Origin: Porifericola rhodea
Lineage (GTDB): Bacteria > Bacteroidota > Bacteroidia > Cytophagales > Cyclobacteriaceae
Direction of reading: 5' to 3'
DNA: 64,000 nt
NCBI RefSeq assembly: GCF_030506305.1
Contig: NZ_CP119421.1
Coordinates: 1,728,354-1,792,353 of the forward strand
Program-made: the position numbers and the translations under genes
Notes under the pieces: model-generated
Database searches by the model: none
The model's input: only the letters and a program-made list of their open reading frames with translations
Told to the model about the DNA's origin: nothing
Part shown: one piece after another, positions 9,396 to 18,313 of the stretch
How positions within the stretch are numbered: the stretch's first letter is position 1
Layout: the number at the start of each line of letters is the position of its first letter

Positions 9396-10534
9396 GCTTT
9401 TATCTTTAAACTATTTTTTACTTGCTCTACTTTCTTTTTAAGCAGATTTACGTCTTTATCTATAATGGTAATATGCCCCATTTTACGGAAAGGCTTGGTA
9501 TATTTTTTTCCGTATAGATGTACTTTTACCCCTTCTATAGCAAGAGTCTCCTCAAAGCCTTCTAATTTTGCCAAGCCGGAAAAACCATCTTCCCCAAGCA
9601 AATTAACCATTGCAGCCGGTATTTTAGTGGCTGTAGCCCCCAATGGCATGTTTAATATTGCTCTCAGGTGTTGTTCAAACTGTGATGTAATATTGGCCTC
9701 AATGCTATGGTGACCACTATTGTGGGTACGTGGAGCTACTTCGTTTACTAATAACTCTCCTTCTTTCGTAAGAAACATCTCTACTGCTAACAACCCAGTC
9801 ATGCCTAGTTTCTCAATAACTTTTTGAGCCAACTGATCGGCATCCTTAGCAATTTGCTGACTAATATTGGCAGGAGCAAAAAGGTATTCTACAAGATTAT
9901 GCTCTGGATGAAACACTAATTCCACTACCGGAAAAGTTTTCATTTCTCCCCGAGCGTTGCGAGCCACAATTACTGCCAGCTCTTTCTCAAAAGCAATCTG
10001 TTTTTCTAACAGACCTGGTTTGTCAAAAGCCTTAGGTAAATCTTGCTCTGTTGCTATAATTTGCACTCCTCTACCATCATAACCCTCTTTACCCAGTTTA
10101 TGCACCGCAGGTAGCATATTGGTATGCTCTGCCACTTCTGCTCTATTTTCGGTAAGTACAAAGTCTGCTGTAGGTATACCGTTGGCCTGGTAAAACGTTT
10201 TCTGTTCACGTTTGTCCTGAATCAGCTCAATTATTTCCGGCTCAGGGTAAACTTTTATCCCTTCTTCCTTAAGTTTTTTCAGCGCTGCCGTATTTACGTT
10301 TTCTATTTCAATGGTGATAAGGTCACACTGCTTACCAAAAGTGTATACTGTATCAAAATCGGTAAGCGCACCTTGTGTAAAGTGTGTGGCAATATTCTTA
10401 CAGGGAGCGTTTTCATCTGGGTCCAGTACCCAAACATCCAGGTTAAAATCTATTGCTGATTGTATCAGCATGCGGCCTAGCTGTCCACCCCCTAATACTC
10501 CTAGCTTAAAATTTTGGTAAAAAGCTGCTGACAT
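9392..10534 (-). CDS. purK: 5-(carboxyamino)imidazole ribonucleotide synthase (PurK)
   Basis: 380 residues, ATP-grasp enzyme. It begins with the PurK-typical [18 protein letters not shown] (about residues 10-27), and continues with a central ATP-grasp domain ([16 protein letters not shown] near residue 145-160, [17 protein letters not shown] near 185) and the metal-binding [15 protein letters not shown] region (about 265-280). It carboxylates AIR to N5-CAIR using ATP and bicarbonate. The 3' end overlaps purE by 4 nt. The upstream side faces the divergently oriented sulfatase gene with about 80 nt between starts. No purine riboswitch is evident in that short space. Confidence 0.97.
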   Translation of the reverse strand: MSAAFYQNFKLGVLGGGQLGRMLIQSAIDFNLDVWVLDPDENAPCKNIATHFTQGALTDFDTVYTFGKQCDLITIEIENVNTAALKKLKEEGIKVYPEPEIIELIQDKREQKTFYQANGIPTADFVLTENRAEVAEHTNMLPAVHKLGKEGYDGRGVQIIATEQDLPKAFDKPGLLEKQIAFEKELAVIVARNARGEMKTFPVVELVFHPEHNLVEYLFAPANISQQIAKDADQLAQKVIEKLGMTGLLAVEMFLTKEGELLVNEVAPRTHNSGHHSIEANITSQFEQHLRAILNMPLGATATKIPAAMVNLLGEDGFSGLAKLEGFEETLAIEGVKVHLYGKKYTKPFRKMGHITIIDKDVNLLKKKVEQVKNSLKIKA

Positions 10535-10616
10535 ATGTTGATATTTATAAATTAATGGGCAAAGTTAAAGTTTCTGCTTTACAGATGTACTTATACAGCC
10601 TAAAAATCCTAAACCT

Positions 10617-12071
10617 ATGCATCAGCTATTAGTTCGCTCTCTTTATTTGCTTGCCCTTTCTGTGCTATGGTGGAGCTGCCGCTCTCAGGCTCATCGTTCT
10701 GAGCAGATGCTGGAAATGCCTAAGCCTAATATATTATTTATTGCCGTAGACGACCTAAGGCCTGAACTCAACTGCTATGGTAAATCTCATATTATTTCAC
10801 CCTACCTTGACGAACTCGCCAGCCAAAGCTTAGTTTTTAATCGTGCATATTGCCAGGTACCTGTTTGTGGTGCTTCAAGAGCAAGTATACTGACAGGCCT
10901 ACGACCTAACCGCCAGCAGTTTATCGGCTACAATACCTGGGCAGAAAAAGACACTCCTCATGCTTTAAGTCTACCGCAGCATTTAAAAAACAATGGGTAT
11001 TATACTCTCTCTAACGGCAAGGTGCTTCATCATACCATGGATATGCGTAATAGCTGGAGTGAGTCGCCCTGGTTTCCTGATGCGGGCAAAAACAGCCATC
11101 GTAACTATATACTGGCAGAAAATATTAAAACCTCTAATGCCCATAAGGGAGGCAATGGCCCAGCTTATGAAATAGCAGATGTAGATGATGAAGCCTATTT
11201 TGATGGCCAAATAGCGAAGAAGACAATAGAGGATTTAGAAAGGCTGGCAAAGCAGGAACAGCCATTTTTTTTGGCGGCAGGTTTTTTAAAGCCCCACCTA
11301 CCGTTTAATGCTCCTAAAAAATACTGGGACCTTTATGATGAAGATGATATCCATTTTCCAGAAAACAATTATGTTCCTAAAGATGCACCCTTAGTAGCTA
11401 TACATAATTCAGGAGAACTACGGAACTATACTAACATCCCAAGTGAGGGTAAACTTTCTGAAGAATTATCCCGACGGTTAATTCATGGATATTATGCGTG
11501 TGTAAGCTATACCGACACGCAAATTGGTAAAATCTTAAAGGCTCTGGAAGAGCTCGGCTTAGCAGAAAATACAATAGTAGTGCTTTTTGGGGACCATGGC
11601 TGGAACCTGAGTGAGCATACACTTTGGTGTAAGCATTCAAACTTTGAAACTTCTCTGCGAGCACCTCTTATGATTAAGGTTCCAGATATAGAAGGTGGGC
11701 AAATGACAAATGCTATTACAGAATTTGTAGACATTTACCCTAGCTTGTGTGAGCTTGCAGGTATTGCTGTACCACATCATGTAGAAGGAACCAGCTTTGT
11801 GCCTTTACTAACACAACCTGCCCAAAACTGGAAAAGGTACGCAGTAAGCAAATACCACAATGGCTATACCGTTAAAAATGATCGCTACCGCTATACCGAA
11901 TGGCGGAGCAAAGATGGTAAAAGCTATGCCCGCATGTTGTATGATCATGCAACGGACTCTATGGAAACCATAAACATAGCAGAAAGCCCTGAAAGCGAAG
12001 CTATTGTGAGGGAGTTGCAGCAGGTAATTTTTGATACTTACCCCAATGAGTTTACGCAGCAAGGTCGCTAA
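10617..12071 (+). CDS. Secreted Cys-type sulfatase (S1 family)
   Basis: 484 residues. An N-terminal signal sequence ends in Cys21 after WWS, a weak lipobox, so the protein is probably exported and possibly a lipoprotein. Metal-binding AVDDLRPE lies at residues 43-50. The sulfatase signature CGASR (residues 84-88) has Cys84 in the position converted to formylglycine, followed by ASILTG. GDHGWNLSEHTLWCKHS near residue 325 supplies further metal and sulfate ligands. The overall pattern resembles iduronate-2-sulfatase-like enzymes acting on sulfated polysaccharides, common in marine Bacteroidota. It stands alone between purK (divergent) and a MutS-like gene (convergent, 15 nt apart), without a SusCD pair or glycoside hydrolases nearby. 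The substrate is unknown, and a formylglycine-generating enzyme must come from elsewhere in the genome. Confidence 0.92.
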   Translation: MHQLLVRSLYLLALSVLWWSCRSQAHRSEQMLEMPKPNILFIAVDDLRPELNCYGKSHIISPYLDELASQSLVFNRAYCQVPVCGASRASILTGLRPNRQQFIGYNTWAEKDTPHALSLPQHLKNNGYYTLSNGKVLHHTMDMRNSWSESPWFPDAGKNSHRNYILAENIKTSNAHKGGNGPAYEIADVDDEAYFDGQIAKKTIEDLERLAKQEQPFFLAAGFLKPHLPFNAPKKYWDLYDEDDIHFPENNYVPKDAPLVAIHNSGELRNYTNIPSEGKLSEELSRRLIHGYYACVSYTDTQIGKILKALEELGLAENTIVVLFGDHGWNLSEHTLWCKHSNFETSLRAPLMIKVPDIEGGQMTNAITEFVDIYPSLCELAGIAVPHHVEGTSFVPLLTQPAQNWKRYAVSKYHNGYTVKNDRYRYTEWRSKDGKSYARMLYDHATDSMETINIAESPESEAIVRELQQVIFDTYPNEFTQQGR

Positions 12072-12086
12072 TGCTGAGAATAGAGC

Positions 12087-13904
12087 TTATTGCTCCTGCA
12101 TGGCTATACCCATTTTTTCCATTAGCTTGCTGGCATTAAAGCTTTTACATATGCCCTCATGAATTTGGTAATCAAAGTAGATTTCATCATTCTCTATAGT
12201 GCTGGTAAAGCTGTAGTTAGAAACGTTAGTCAGTTCTTTTTCCATATTGCCCAGTTCAAGATCGTGGGTTGACACGAAACCAAAAGCTGCTAATTTACTT
12301 AGTTGCCTGATCAGAGAAGCAGCACCATTGTGCCGATCCTGAGAGTTGGTGCCTTTTAAAATTTCGTCAAGCATATACATGACAGGCAAGCTTTTATTTT
12401 GATGACTATTCTCCAGCATATTAAGCAGTTGCTTTAGTCGTTTAAGCTCCGCATAAAAGGATGAAACGCTTTCTTCCAGAGAATCCTGAGTCCGCATACT
12501 GGTAAACACCTGAATAACAGAGGTAGTAAGGCGAGTAGCACAAACCGGAGCCCCCATTAACGAAAGTACCACATTTACACCTACGGTCCGAAGAAAGGTA
12601 CTTTTGCCCGACATATTAGAGCCCGTAATTATGCAAACCCCACCTTTGCCCTGCATGCTAAAGTTGTTAGTTACTCTACCCTCCGCATTAATAAGGCAAT
12701 GTCCTAAATTTTGGGCATCAAAAATATAAGCCTCTTCGCTAATTGTAGGAAATACATAGTCTGGGTGCGAAAACGAAAAAGCAGCAATACTATTAAGTAC
12801 CTCCCACTCGCTTATGCTTTCAAACCAATGGCTTACATCACCTTTAAGGTTGATCTTCCATCGGTCTGCTTTAAGTAGCCAATACACATCCAACAATAGT
12901 ACAATGTTAAAAATGTGGTAAAACAAATTGCCGCGTGCATCAAAGTTGTCAAGAATATACTCCAGCTTACTTATTTCTTTTGATGCCTGTATGTCTTCGT
13001 GCAAAAAGTAGCCTTTTAGTTGTTTCAGTTTAGGGTGTGTAAACTCTTTTCTTTCTACCGACTGTATCATCGCCCTGTATGCTTTTAGAGCGTTAATGCT
13101 AGTATGCGTTTTTTTGTGGGTAAGACTCGCTTTTTCGGCAATAGACCATAAAATAATACCATTTATAAATATGGCCGCAAGTGGCCAGTAAGAACTTATA
13201 CCAGCATAAAGGTAAGCAACAATAGCTGCTAAAGTGAGGGTAGGCATCAGCAGCATAATCGCTTTGTACAAACTTCTGTTTTGCAATGCTACCTTTTCAT
13301 TTACCCATCTCAGCAATGTTTCTGTATCTTCCTCTTTGCTTTGGCCCAGGCTACCGGATGCCTGAAAATCCTGTCGCCAGTCTAACTGCTCTTTTATCTC
13401 AAGTACTGCAGCCTGTCGCTCTATAATTTCTTCGCGTGGAGCAGCCTCCTTTAGCCAGTTTGCAAGCAGGGCTTTTCCCTTTTGCGTATTGCACCTATTT
13501 AGTAGTTGATAGAGTGAATGCTCTCCAAATACATCCAGGTCGCCGGTATAGGGGTGCTGGTAATCATCAAATTGTTTTCCTGATTCCATTCCCTTTAGCT
13601 TGCCTTGCAATCGCTTTAGTTCATCCTTATTAATCTGTACCAGACTGTCTATATGGAATCTTTGCTTTTTAACGCGGTTATGCTGCCTTACCAGTAGCGG
13701 AAACGCAATAGCGAAAATAGTACCTACAATAAAGATCCACTCGCCATTTCTTTGGTTTGCAAAAAAGACGACTCCTACAAGAAATAGTAAAAACAAAAGA
13801 CTACGCATCCATGAAAACTGCTTGTCTTTTCCGGCAAACACCTCTGCTTTTTGTTTAAAGCTGCGAACACGCTCTTCGTATGTAGTAAATATTTTCTTCT
13901 CCAT
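12087..13904 (-). CDS. Membrane-associated MutS-like ATPase
   Basis: 605 residues. Two hydrophobic segments lie near the N-terminus (about 28-47 and 52-70) and another pair around residues 215-255; a MutS core-like helical region follows, then a C-terminal MutS ATPase domain. Walker A GSNMSGKSTFLRT is at about residues 427-439, with Walker B-like VMYMLDEILKGTN near 515 and the STHD switch near 550. The mismatch-recognition domain I of true MutS is absent and there is no Smr domain, so this is not mismatch repair MutS or MutS2. Such transmembrane MutS-like proteins recur in Bacteroidota and their role is not established. It is divergent from lysA. Confidence 0.85.
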   Translation of the reverse strand: MEKKIFTTYEERVRSFKQKAEVFAGKDKQFSWMRSLLFLLFLVGVVFFANQRNGEWIFIVGTIFAIAFPLLVRQHNRVKKQRFHIDSLVQINKDELKRLQGKLKGMESGKQFDDYQHPYTGDLDVFGEHSLYQLLNRCNTQKGKALLANWLKEAAPREEIIERQAAVLEIKEQLDWRQDFQASGSLGQSKEEDTETLLRWVNEKVALQNRSLYKAIMLLMPTLTLAAIVAYLYAGISSYWPLAAIFINGIILWSIAEKASLTHKKTHTSINALKAYRAMIQSVERKEFTHPKLKQLKGYFLHEDIQASKEISKLEYILDNFDARGNLFYHIFNIVLLLDVYWLLKADRWKINLKGDVSHWFESISEWEVLNSIAAFSFSHPDYVFPTISEEAYIFDAQNLGHCLINAEGRVTNNFSMQGKGGVCIITGSNMSGKSTFLRTVGVNVVLSLMGAPVCATRLTTSVIQVFTSMRTQDSLEESVSSFYAELKRLKQLLNMLENSHQNKSLPVMYMLDEILKGTNSQDRHNGAASLIRQLSKLAAFGFVSTHDLELGNMEKELTNVSNYSFTSTIENDEIYFDYQIHEGICKSFNASKLMEKMGIAMQEQ

Positions 13905-13989
13905 AGTCTTTGCTTCAGTATAGCATCTATTTGAACGTAAATATTGAAGATTGTTTTTTAATCGTATAAGCTTTTCCCTATTCTTACTC

Positions 13990-13997
13990 TATATTTG
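13990..13997 (+). promoter_or_regulatory. Candidate Bacteroidota -7 promoter box for lysA
   Basis: TATATTTG fits the Bacteroidota sigma-A -7 consensus TAnnTTTG and lies 15 nt before the lysA TTG start. No good -33 TTTG/TTG lies at the usual spacing. If used, the leader would be only about 10 nt long. Confidence 0.4.
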
Positions 13998-14012
13998 TTG
14001 GTTGTATAAGCT

Positions 14013-15272
14013 TTGATAACTTTTACTGATACTTTTCACAATAAAACACAGCTAACATTGAATACCATTCAAGGCGTTAATTTGCTTGATGTATGTAAAG
14101 AGTTTGGTACTCCCCTCTATGTGTACGATGCCGATAAGATAGTACAGCAAATTGACAAACTTCGCTCTCATTTTTCCAGAGTTCCTCTTCAGCTGAAATA
14201 TGCTGCTAAGTCGCTTACCAACATATCTGTACTTAAGCTGGTAAAAGCACAGGGAATAGGCCTGGATGTGGTATCTGTAGAAGAAGCTCTGTTGGGTATT
14301 AAAGCTGGTTTTGCTCCGGAAGAAATATCTTATACCCCTAATTGCGTTAGTTTTGAAGAAATACAGGAAGCCGTAGCACTAGGGGTAGCTATTAATATAG
14401 ACAACCTTCCTATACTGGAAGAGTTTGGTAAAACCTATGGTTCCTCAGTGGCTTGCTGCGTACGTATCAATCCAAATATTATGGCTGGCGGCAACACTAA
14501 AATTTCTGTAGGCCATAGTTTTTCTAAATTTGGTATTTCTGCTTTGCAGCTTGATGAACTTGTAGCTGTTGTAGAAAAGCATGAGATAGATATTAGCGGT
14601 GTACACGTACATACCGGCTCCGATATATTGGATGTAGATGTGTTTTTAAAAAGTGCACAGGTAGTTTTTGATATTGCCAAGCATTTCTCTAACCTTCGCT
14701 TTATTGATTTTGGTAGTGGGTTTAAAATTAATTATCATCAGGAAGATAAATCTACCAATCTGGATGAGCTTTCAGAAAAGCTACAGGATGCCTTCTTAAA
14801 GTTTTGCGATGAATACGGCAAGCCTTTAGAAATGTGGCTGGAGCCTGGTAAAATACTGGTAAGTGAGTCTGGCTTATTCTTAGCTAAGGTAAATGTGGTA
14901 AAAGAAAACCCTCAGGTCACATTTGTAGGTGTAGATTCTGGTTTTAATCATTTAATCCGCCCTATGTTTTATGATGCTTACCAGCACATAGAGAATATTT
15001 CTAATCCTGATGCTGCCAAAAAGAAGTACAATGTGGTAGGATATATTTGCGAAACTGATACTTTTGGTAGTGAACGAGAGCTGAGCGAAGTGCGTAGTGG
15101 CGACATTTTAGCCATTCATAATGCTGGTGCTTATGGTTTTAGTATGGCTTCTAACTACAACTCTCGCCGTCGTCCGGCAGAAGTTATGGTTTACAAAGGT
15201 AAGGCGCACCTGATTCGTCAGCGAGAAACTTTAGACGATATATTAAAAAATCAGATTGCTATAGACTTATAA
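14013..15272 (+). CDS. lysA: Diaminopimelate decarboxylase
   Basis: 419 residues, fold-type III PLP enzyme that converts meso-diaminopimelate to lysine. The PLP lysine is K66 in LKYAAKSL; the glycine-rich phosphate-binding and HVHTGSDI motifs follow (about residue 195), and the CETDTFGSERELSE motif with the active-site Cys from the second subunit is near residue 345. NAGAYGFSMASNYNSR is the usual C-terminal signature. The start is TTG: no ATG occurs before residue 155, and the family N-terminus fits. The outer-membrane-like gene starts 9 nt after the stop, so the two, and possibly the S41 peptidase, may share a transcript. Confidence 0.93.
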   Translation: MITFTDTFHNKTQLTLNTIQGVNLLDVCKEFGTPLYVYDADKIVQQIDKLRSHFSRVPLQLKYAAKSLTNISVLKLVKAQGIGLDVVSVEEALLGIKAGFAPEEISYTPNCVSFEEIQEAVALGVAINIDNLPILEEFGKTYGSSVACCVRINPNIMAGGNTKISVGHSFSKFGISALQLDELVAVVEKHEIDISGVHVHTGSDILDVDVFLKSAQVVFDIAKHFSNLRFIDFGSGFKINYHQEDKSTNLDELSEKLQDAFLKFCDEYGKPLEMWLEPGKILVSESGLFLAKVNVVKENPQVTFVGVDSGFNHLIRPMFYDAYQHIENISNPDAAKKKYNVVGYICETDTFGSERELSEVRSGDILAIHNAGAYGFSMASNYNSRRRPAEVMVYKGKAHLIRQRETLDDILKNQIAIDL

Positions 15273-15281
15273 ACTAAGCTT

Positions 15282-16088
15282 ATGCTATACCGCTCCTTAG
15301 CCGTTCTCTTTCTGTGTATGCTCAGTACTTCTGGCCTACTAGCACAGCAAGAGGACAATTATCTCAGATACATTAACTTAGGAGCGGGCTTTGTTGCCCC
15401 TTCATCTCTTGATCAAAGTTTTTCGGATATCAAATACAGGGGCTATGCTGCTTCGGTAGCCATGCAGTATCATCGTAGGAGCAGCCAGCTGCTAGACCAC
15501 CTGGACTTTCGTTTTGATGTAGGCGAGCTTACTAACAATACCAGTTTTGCCTATCTTACGTATTATCGTTTTGAGGGAAACTATAGCTACGAAAAGCAGG
15601 TTAAAACGCTACTGGACGATCGTTTGAAGTGGTTTGCCGGAGCTTCTTTTAACTCGCTATGGACACTTTTTCATTATCGTGATTTTAGCAATAATGCCTA
15701 TAATAATAGTTTTTACGCATCATTAAGTCCACGTACTTCTCTGGTTTTTCCTTTTAGCCTTTGGGGTAGAGATTTTCGTTTACAGGGCTCTGCCTATATT
15801 CCCTTACTTACTTTTGCGATGCGTCCCTCTTACGGTTCCAGCAATTTTTTCGGCTTTTTGGACGATGATCGTGACGATACCGCTCGCCAGCTGCTGGAAA
15901 GTGGCAAACTCGTAACTTTGAACAAGTTTTTTCGCTACAGTAATACTTTTGCTCTGGAGTATTCCTTCAAAAAAAACCCTAACCGCATACGCCTTAGTTA
16001 TGAATGGAATTATCTAAGGTACAAAGAACCAAGGCTTACTAAAACTGCCTCACATACTATTACCTTCTCTACTATGTTTAATTTCTAA
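15282..16088 (+). CDS. Putative outer-membrane beta-barrel protein of unknown function
   Basis: 268 residues. It has a clear signal peptide (about 1-21, ending LLAQQ) followed by alternating amphipathic segments rich in aromatic residues and Asn/Tyr, and it ends in a Phe-terminated strand (TITFSTMFNF). These are features of small Bacteroidota outer-membrane barrels. I recognise no named family or catalytic motif. It sits 9 nt after lysA and 20 nt before the S41 peptidase lipoprotein, all co-oriented, so a surface or periplasmic role together with the peptidase is possible but unproven. Confidence 0.6.
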   Translation: MLYRSLAVLFLCMLSTSGLLAQQEDNYLRYINLGAGFVAPSSLDQSFSDIKYRGYAASVAMQYHRRSSQLLDHLDFRFDVGELTNNTSFAYLTYYRFEGNYSYEKQVKTLLDDRLKWFAGASFNSLWTLFHYRDFSNNAYNNSFYASLSPRTSLVFPFSLWGRDFRLQGSAYIPLLTFAMRPSYGSSNFFGFLDDDRDDTARQLLESGKLVTLNKFFRYSNTFALEYSFKKNPNRIRLSYEWNYLRYKEPRLTKTASHTITFSTMFNF

Positions 16089-16108
16089 ACAACTCACTCC
16101 TGATTGTT

Positions 16109-17179
16109 ATGAAAGCATTTTCGCTATCGCTTCTATCACTTATTATCGTAGTTTTCTTATGTGCCTCCTGCGAAGAAGTGCTGATACAGGAAGAGTATGA
16201 AGATAATGCAGTAGATGTGTTTAATTCTCTCTGGACCACTGTAGATGAAAACTATACTTTTTTTGATTTTAAAGGTATTGACTGGGATGCTGTATATACG
16301 GCTAATCGCCCACGTGTAGAAGATGGTATGCGCCGCGACTCACTCTTTAATGTGTTGGGAGATATGCTTTTTGTTTTACGTGATGGACATGTTAACCTTC
16401 AGGCAGGTTTTGACCTTTCACGAAACTGGAACTGGTACCTGGACCATCCTCAGAATTTTGACTTCTCGCTAATAGAAAGAAACTATTTAAAAGATGACTA
16501 CGAAATTTCGGGGCCTTTTCGTAATAGGGTAATAGATTCAATTGGTTATGTATACTACTCTAGCTTTGAGAATCAGGTAAGCGAGTCTTTAGTAGATTAT
16601 ATTGTTACTAAGTTTGCCAGCAGAATAGAAGATAAAGCAGACACTATTATTATTAAAGGTTTAGTAATTGATGTAAGGGACAATGGTGGTGGTAAGCTTA
16701 GTAATGTAGAAAACATAGTAGGACGCTTTGCAGATGAAAAAAGACTAGTACATTACTGGCAGTATAAAGATGGTCCCGGCCATAATGAGCTTACAGAGCG
16801 TATTCCTAAATATGTTGAACCTACCGGAGATTTTCAGTATACTCAGGCACCTGTTATTATCCTCACCAATCGTTCGTGTTATAGCGCTACTAACTTTTTT
16901 GTGCAGGTTATGAAGAATTTTCCGAATGTGCTGGTAGTTGGGGATAGTACTGGCGGTGGAGGCGGATTACCTATTAATCGTGAGCTGCCTAACGGATGGC
17001 GCTACCGCTTCTCTTCTACGGTAACCACTACAGTGAGTGGAGAAAATATTGAAGATGGTGTAGCTCCGGATATTAAAGTTGATATGAAAGAAGAAGATAG
17101 GCAGGAAGGTAAAGACACTATACTAGAGACAGCATTCGGAATTATTAATGAAATTTACGACCGACAACGCATAAGGTAG
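16109..17179 (+). CDS. S41 family (C-terminal processing-like) peptidase, lipoprotein
   Basis: 356 residues. The signal peptide ends in a lipobox (CAS-C21), so the mature protein should be lipid-anchored. An N-terminal helical region (WTTVDENYTFFDFKGIDWDAVY) and LRDGHVNL resemble tricorn/Tsp-type S41 proteases. The core has VIDVRDNGGG (about residue 190), then VIILTNRSCYSATNFF near 255 where the Ser after Tyr is the expected nucleophile, and the GDSTGGGGG loop. No clear PDZ domain is visible; the region between the helical part and the core is short. It probably degrades periplasmic peptides. Co-oriented with the preceding gene (20 nt gap). Confidence 0.87.
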   Translation: MKAFSLSLLSLIIVVFLCASCEEVLIQEEYEDNAVDVFNSLWTTVDENYTFFDFKGIDWDAVYTANRPRVEDGMRRDSLFNVLGDMLFVLRDGHVNLQAGFDLSRNWNWYLDHPQNFDFSLIERNYLKDDYEISGPFRNRVIDSIGYVYYSSFENQVSESLVDYIVTKFASRIEDKADTIIIKGLVIDVRDNGGGKLSNVENIVGRFADEKRLVHYWQYKDGPGHNELTERIPKYVEPTGDFQYTQAPVIILTNRSCYSATNFFVQVMKNFPNVLVVGDSTGGGGGLPINRELPNGWRYRFSSTVTTTVSGENIEDGVAPDIKVDMKEEDRQEGKDTILETAFGIINEIYDRQRIR

Positions 17180-17232
17180 TTTTGATCTATATCTATGCTT
17201 GACGCAAATTAAAATATTCTCCGCATAAATAT

Positions 17233-17240
17233 TATATTTG
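17233..17240 (+). promoter_or_regulatory. Candidate -7 promoter box for tRNA-Val
   Basis: TATATTTG matches the Bacteroidota -7 consensus TAnnTTTG and ends 8 nt before the first base of the mature tRNA. The octamer is identical to the one in front of lysA. No convincing -33 element at normal distance. Confidence 0.5.
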
Positions 17241-17248
17241 CTCTGCCC

Positions 17249-17323
17249 GGGACGTTAGCTCAGTTGGTTTAGAGCGCTGCCTTGACAGGGCAGAGGTCAC
17301 TGGTTCGAATCCAGTACGTCCCA
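17249..17323 (+). tRNA. tRNA-Val (anticodon GAC)
   Basis: Full cloverleaf: acceptor stem GGGACGT/ACGTCCC, D arm with TTAGCTCAGTTGGTTTAGAGC, anticodon stem CTGCC/GGCAG enclosing the loop TTGACAG (anticodon GAC), and a T arm with the TTCGAAT loop. The discriminator base is A, and the 3' CCA is not encoded (CTA follows), so it must be added after transcription. It reads GTC/GTT valine codons by the usual pairing rules. Confidence 0.97.
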
Positions 17324-17338
17324 CTACTAATGAAGATT

Positions 17339-17367
17339 GCCTTACATTTTATGTAGGGCTTTTTTTT
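17339..17367 (+). terminator. Rho-independent terminator after tRNA-Val
   Basis: A 9-bp stem (GCCTTACAT / ATGTAGGGC, one G-T pair) with a TTT loop is followed directly by a run of eight T. It begins 15 nt after the tRNA end and precedes the next gene. Confidence 0.9.
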
Positions 17368-17395
17368 ATCTTCATAGCGAATTTTTACCATTGCC

Positions 17396-18241
17396 ATGCT
17401 TAAAGACTACATCAAAAAAGTATTTCCCGGTATTTTGGAGTTCAGCATCAGTCTGGACAAAACTTCTTCTATTCTGGATAAACCCTGGGTAGTAGCGGGG
17501 ATAGATCAAGCCAAAGAAAAGTATATCTTCAAGAAAAATCATGAGTTGCTTATCTCTAGAGAAGGAAAAGTAGAGATGGGTAAATGGGAGTTTCTGGATG
17601 AAGCACATTCTTTTTTAATAAGGAGAGAGAGTGGTTCTTTTTTGTACAACAAAGGCTATTTGGATAAGGCTGTACTTATTCTGAAAGTAGATGGCAGAGA
17701 AAGTGATTACCTTACTTTAGCCAACGAAAATGTGCTACCAGATTTAGATGTTCGCGGCTATCTTGAGAAGATAAGGTACCGCAAGCATAACATTTTAAAG
17801 CTTGAGCTGGAAGATGGATCTTTTGTAGAAGTAGAAAGAGATTATGATACCAGCTTTCCGATTGTAGGCAACCGTATCAGCCTGGCGGGTGGTTTGGCCA
17901 TTCCTCCCGGAAAATACAGACTTAAAAATGATCAGCAGATTCTGGAAGTTGCTAAAGGAAAAATTAGGTCTATTCTGCAGTTGCAACAGTATAATTATAA
18001 TAACCGGCTGATAGAAATTGAGCAACAAGATCCTGAAGATATAAACGAAGGCGATTATGTGACTGTAAATGGCCTGGCCCCACTTTCCGGGGTTTATTTA
18101 TTAAGTAAAAGGCGCTTCATCAGCGTACACAATGGCAAGGTTGAAAACATTGGCTACCGAAAGTACTACCGAAACTGGATCATAGCAGGAATCATCTTTG
18201 TACTTCTGCTGTTGCTTCTCCTCTTTGGATTTTTTGCCTAG
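17396..18241 (+). CDS. Predicted tail-anchored protein of unknown function
   Basis: 281 residues. There is no signal peptide; a soluble, beta-rich region of about 255 residues is followed by one strong C-terminal membrane helix (about 261-279), leaving almost nothing after it. This is a tail-anchor layout, with the bulk predicted in the cytoplasm. I recognise no domain. Internal passages with alternating charged and aliphatic residues (DKAVLILKVDGRESDYLTL; GNRISLAGGLAIPPGKY; EGDYVTVNGLAPLSGVY) suggest repeated beta modules, possibly two related halves. It is transcribed alone, after the tRNA terminator and before the CaCA exchanger gene (72 nt gap). Confidence 0.6.
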   Translation: MLKDYIKKVFPGILEFSISLDKTSSILDKPWVVAGIDQAKEKYIFKKNHELLISREGKVEMGKWEFLDEAHSFLIRRESGSFLYNKGYLDKAVLILKVDGRESDYLTLANENVLPDLDVRGYLEKIRYRKHNILKLELEDGSFVEVERDYDTSFPIVGNRISLAGGLAIPPGKYRLKNDQQILEVAKGKIRSILQLQQYNYNNRLIEIEQQDPEDINEGDYVTVNGLAPLSGVYLLSKRRFISVHNGKVENIGYRKYYRNWIIAGIIFVLLLLLLLFGFFA

Positions 18242-18313
18242 TTTCTAAACAATTATACTCTTTAAGGAGTAACTTTTTCATTTGCTTTTATCATCATTTA
18301 AATTTTTTAAACT

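Noticed and set aside
8986-9441. A 151-codon frame opposite purE
   Set aside because: Complete antisense overlap with the strongly conserved purE; shadow frame.
16109-17323. tRNA-Val as an integration site of a mobile element
   Set aside because: No partial tRNA 3'-end repeat or integrase gene was seen near it; the downstream genes look chromosomal.
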